Made by a program: the position numbers and the translations under genes
Notes under the pieces: model-generated
The model's database searches: none
Told to the model about the DNA's origin: nothing
The model's input: only the letters and a program-made list of their open reading frames with translations
In this document: one piece after another, positions 5,415 to 6,023 of the stretch
Numbering within the stretch: position 1 is the stretch's first letter
Layout of the letters: each line of letters begins with the position of its first letter
Assembly (NCBI GenBank): GCA_013152845.1
Contig: JAADFM010000159.1
Span: 1 to 6,023, forward strand
Length of the DNA stretch: 6,023 nucleotides
Source of the DNA: Methanobacteriota archaeon
Lineage (GTDB): Archaea > Hydrothermarchaeota > Hydrothermarchaeia > Hydrothermarchaeales > JAADFM01
Reading direction: 5' to 3'

Positions 5415-6023
5415 TCACAACGACCCGGAAGTCCCGGAGTACCCCTTGCCAAGGAGGTAGACCTCGGCCGACTGGTCCCGGGACGCCCTGGGTTTGGCCA
5501 GCTTGGCGTAGTGGAACATCCCTTTGAGCTCCTGGAAGAAGCCCGGGGTTTCCTCTCCCTGGAACTGTTTCATGAGGATGCTGCCCCCCGGCCTTAGGAC
5601 CTCCCCGGCCAGCTCCAGCACGTCCCGGCACAGCTCCACCGAGCGGAAGTGGTCCATGGACCAGACACCGGAGATGTCAGGGGAGGCATCGGAGATGACG
5701 GCGTCGGCCTCGGGTATTATGCCTTTTATCCTATCCCGCACCTCCGGGTCGGTGAAGTCCCCCTGGATGGTCCTGACGTTTTCGAGATTCAAAGGGGCGA
5801 TGTAGTCCAGGTCCACCCCCAGGACTTCCTCCCCCACCAGCTCCCGGGCCATCTGGAGCCAGCCCCCCGGCGCCGCCCCCAGGTCAAGGACCCGGTCGCC
5901 TTTTCTGATGAGCCGGTACTTCCTGTTGAGCTGGCGCAGCTTGTATGCGGCCCTGGAGCGGTAGCCGGCGGCCTTGGCAGCCCTGTAGTACTGGTCTTTC
6001 TTCTTGTCCCGAATCCAGCGCTT
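5415..6023 (-). CDS. rlmE: FtsJ/RlmE-type rRNA 2'-O-methyltransferase (partial, start beyond window)
   Basis: The visible 202 residues run from KRWIRDKKKDQYY to the stop at 5417-5415 and show the complete FtsJ fold. Upstream are YRSRAAYKL (first catalytic Lys), the SAM-binding motif VLDLGAAPGGW and the acidic VDLD. Then come SDASPDISG (catalytic Asp), LMKQFQGEE (catalytic Lys) and SAEVYLLGKGYSG (catalytic Glu), completing the K-D-K-E tetrad. RlmE methylates the ribose of a uridine in the peptidyl-transferase region of large-subunit rRNA (U2552 in E. coli), with SAM as donor; the archaeal enzyme is assigned by homology. E. coli RlmE has 209 residues, so probably only a few N-terminal residues lie past the right edge. 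It may instead be a related tRNA 2'-O-methyltransferase of the Trm7 branch. The C-terminus ends soon after the conserved core, with no TRAM domain. Confidence 0.92.
   Translation of the reverse strand, partial: KRWIRDKKKDQYYRAAKAAGYRSRAAYKLRQLNRKYRLIRKGDRVLDLGAAPGGWLQMARELVGEEVLGVDLDYIAPLNLENVRTIQGDFTDPEVRDRIKGIIPEADAVISDASPDISGVWSMDHFRSVELCRDVLELAGEVLRPGGSILMKQFQGEETPGFFQELKGMFHYAKLAKPRASRDQSAEVYLLGKGYSGTSGSL

Noticed and set aside
1..6023. CRISPR array, insertion sequence, integrase or defence cassette
   Set aside because: No regularly spaced repeats, terminal inverted repeats, transposase or integrase motifs were found; the genes are core housekeeping and metabolic types.

Overview
The window looks like a compact, GC-rich chromosome segment of a euryarchaeon, possibly from a methanogen-related lineage (the lineage is inferred from gene content only). 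The evidence is archaeal: AT-rich TATA boxes upstream of starts, a Shine-Dalgarno sequence matching the archaeal/bacterial 16S tail, a tRNA gene without an encoded CCA, a UPF0148 (autoantigen p27-like) zinc-ribbon protein and a GPN-loop GTPase. No mobile elements, CRISPR arrays or long repeats were seen. Intergenic space is minimal, and no gene-free stretch exceeds about 140 bases.

Layout, left to right. Positions 1-19 hold the first codons of a leftward gene, with a strong ribosome binding site and a promoter shared with the rightward UPF0148 gene (98-427). A leftward tRNA-Arg(CCG) follows at 450-523; its TATA box lies just before the start of a rightward pair. That pair is a family 2 glycosyltransferase with a helical C-terminal extension, followed by an EngB-type ribosome-assembly GTPase; they are joined by a 4-base TTGA start/stop overlap. 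Three bases after EngB, a leftward operon ends: 2x[4Fe-4S] ferredoxin -> FAD oxidoreductase of the phytoene-desaturase/COG1233 type -> GPN-loop GTPase. The ferredoxin/FAD junction again uses a TTG start overlapping a TGA stop. A nearly symmetrical TATA element at 4299-4310 appears to drive both this operon and a rightward pair: a four-helix membrane protein and a membrane-anchored DUF192 protein. The DUF192 stop interlocks, in a CTAG, with the stop of a leftward 45-residue eight-cysteine zinc-finger protein too small for ordinary gene finding. The right edge carries most of an FtsJ/RlmE-type 2'-O-methyltransferase, read leftward.

The most striking feature is that three otherwise well-conserved genes are each split by one small indel: the GPN GTPase (inside the Gly-Pro-Asn loop codons), the FAD oxidoreductase (just after its GxGxxG motif) and the DUF192 gene (in the conserved core). 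In each case both halves keep family motifs and join cleanly across a few bases. The simplest explanation is sequence or assembly error. True gene decay cannot be excluded.

Functionally, EngB, FtsJ, the tRNA and probably the GPN GTPase belong to translation and ribosome or RNA-polymerase biogenesis. The ferredoxin and FAD enzyme suggest a dedicated electron-donor/flavoenzyme pair, perhaps acting on an isoprenoid. I see no convincing novel defence or mobile system.
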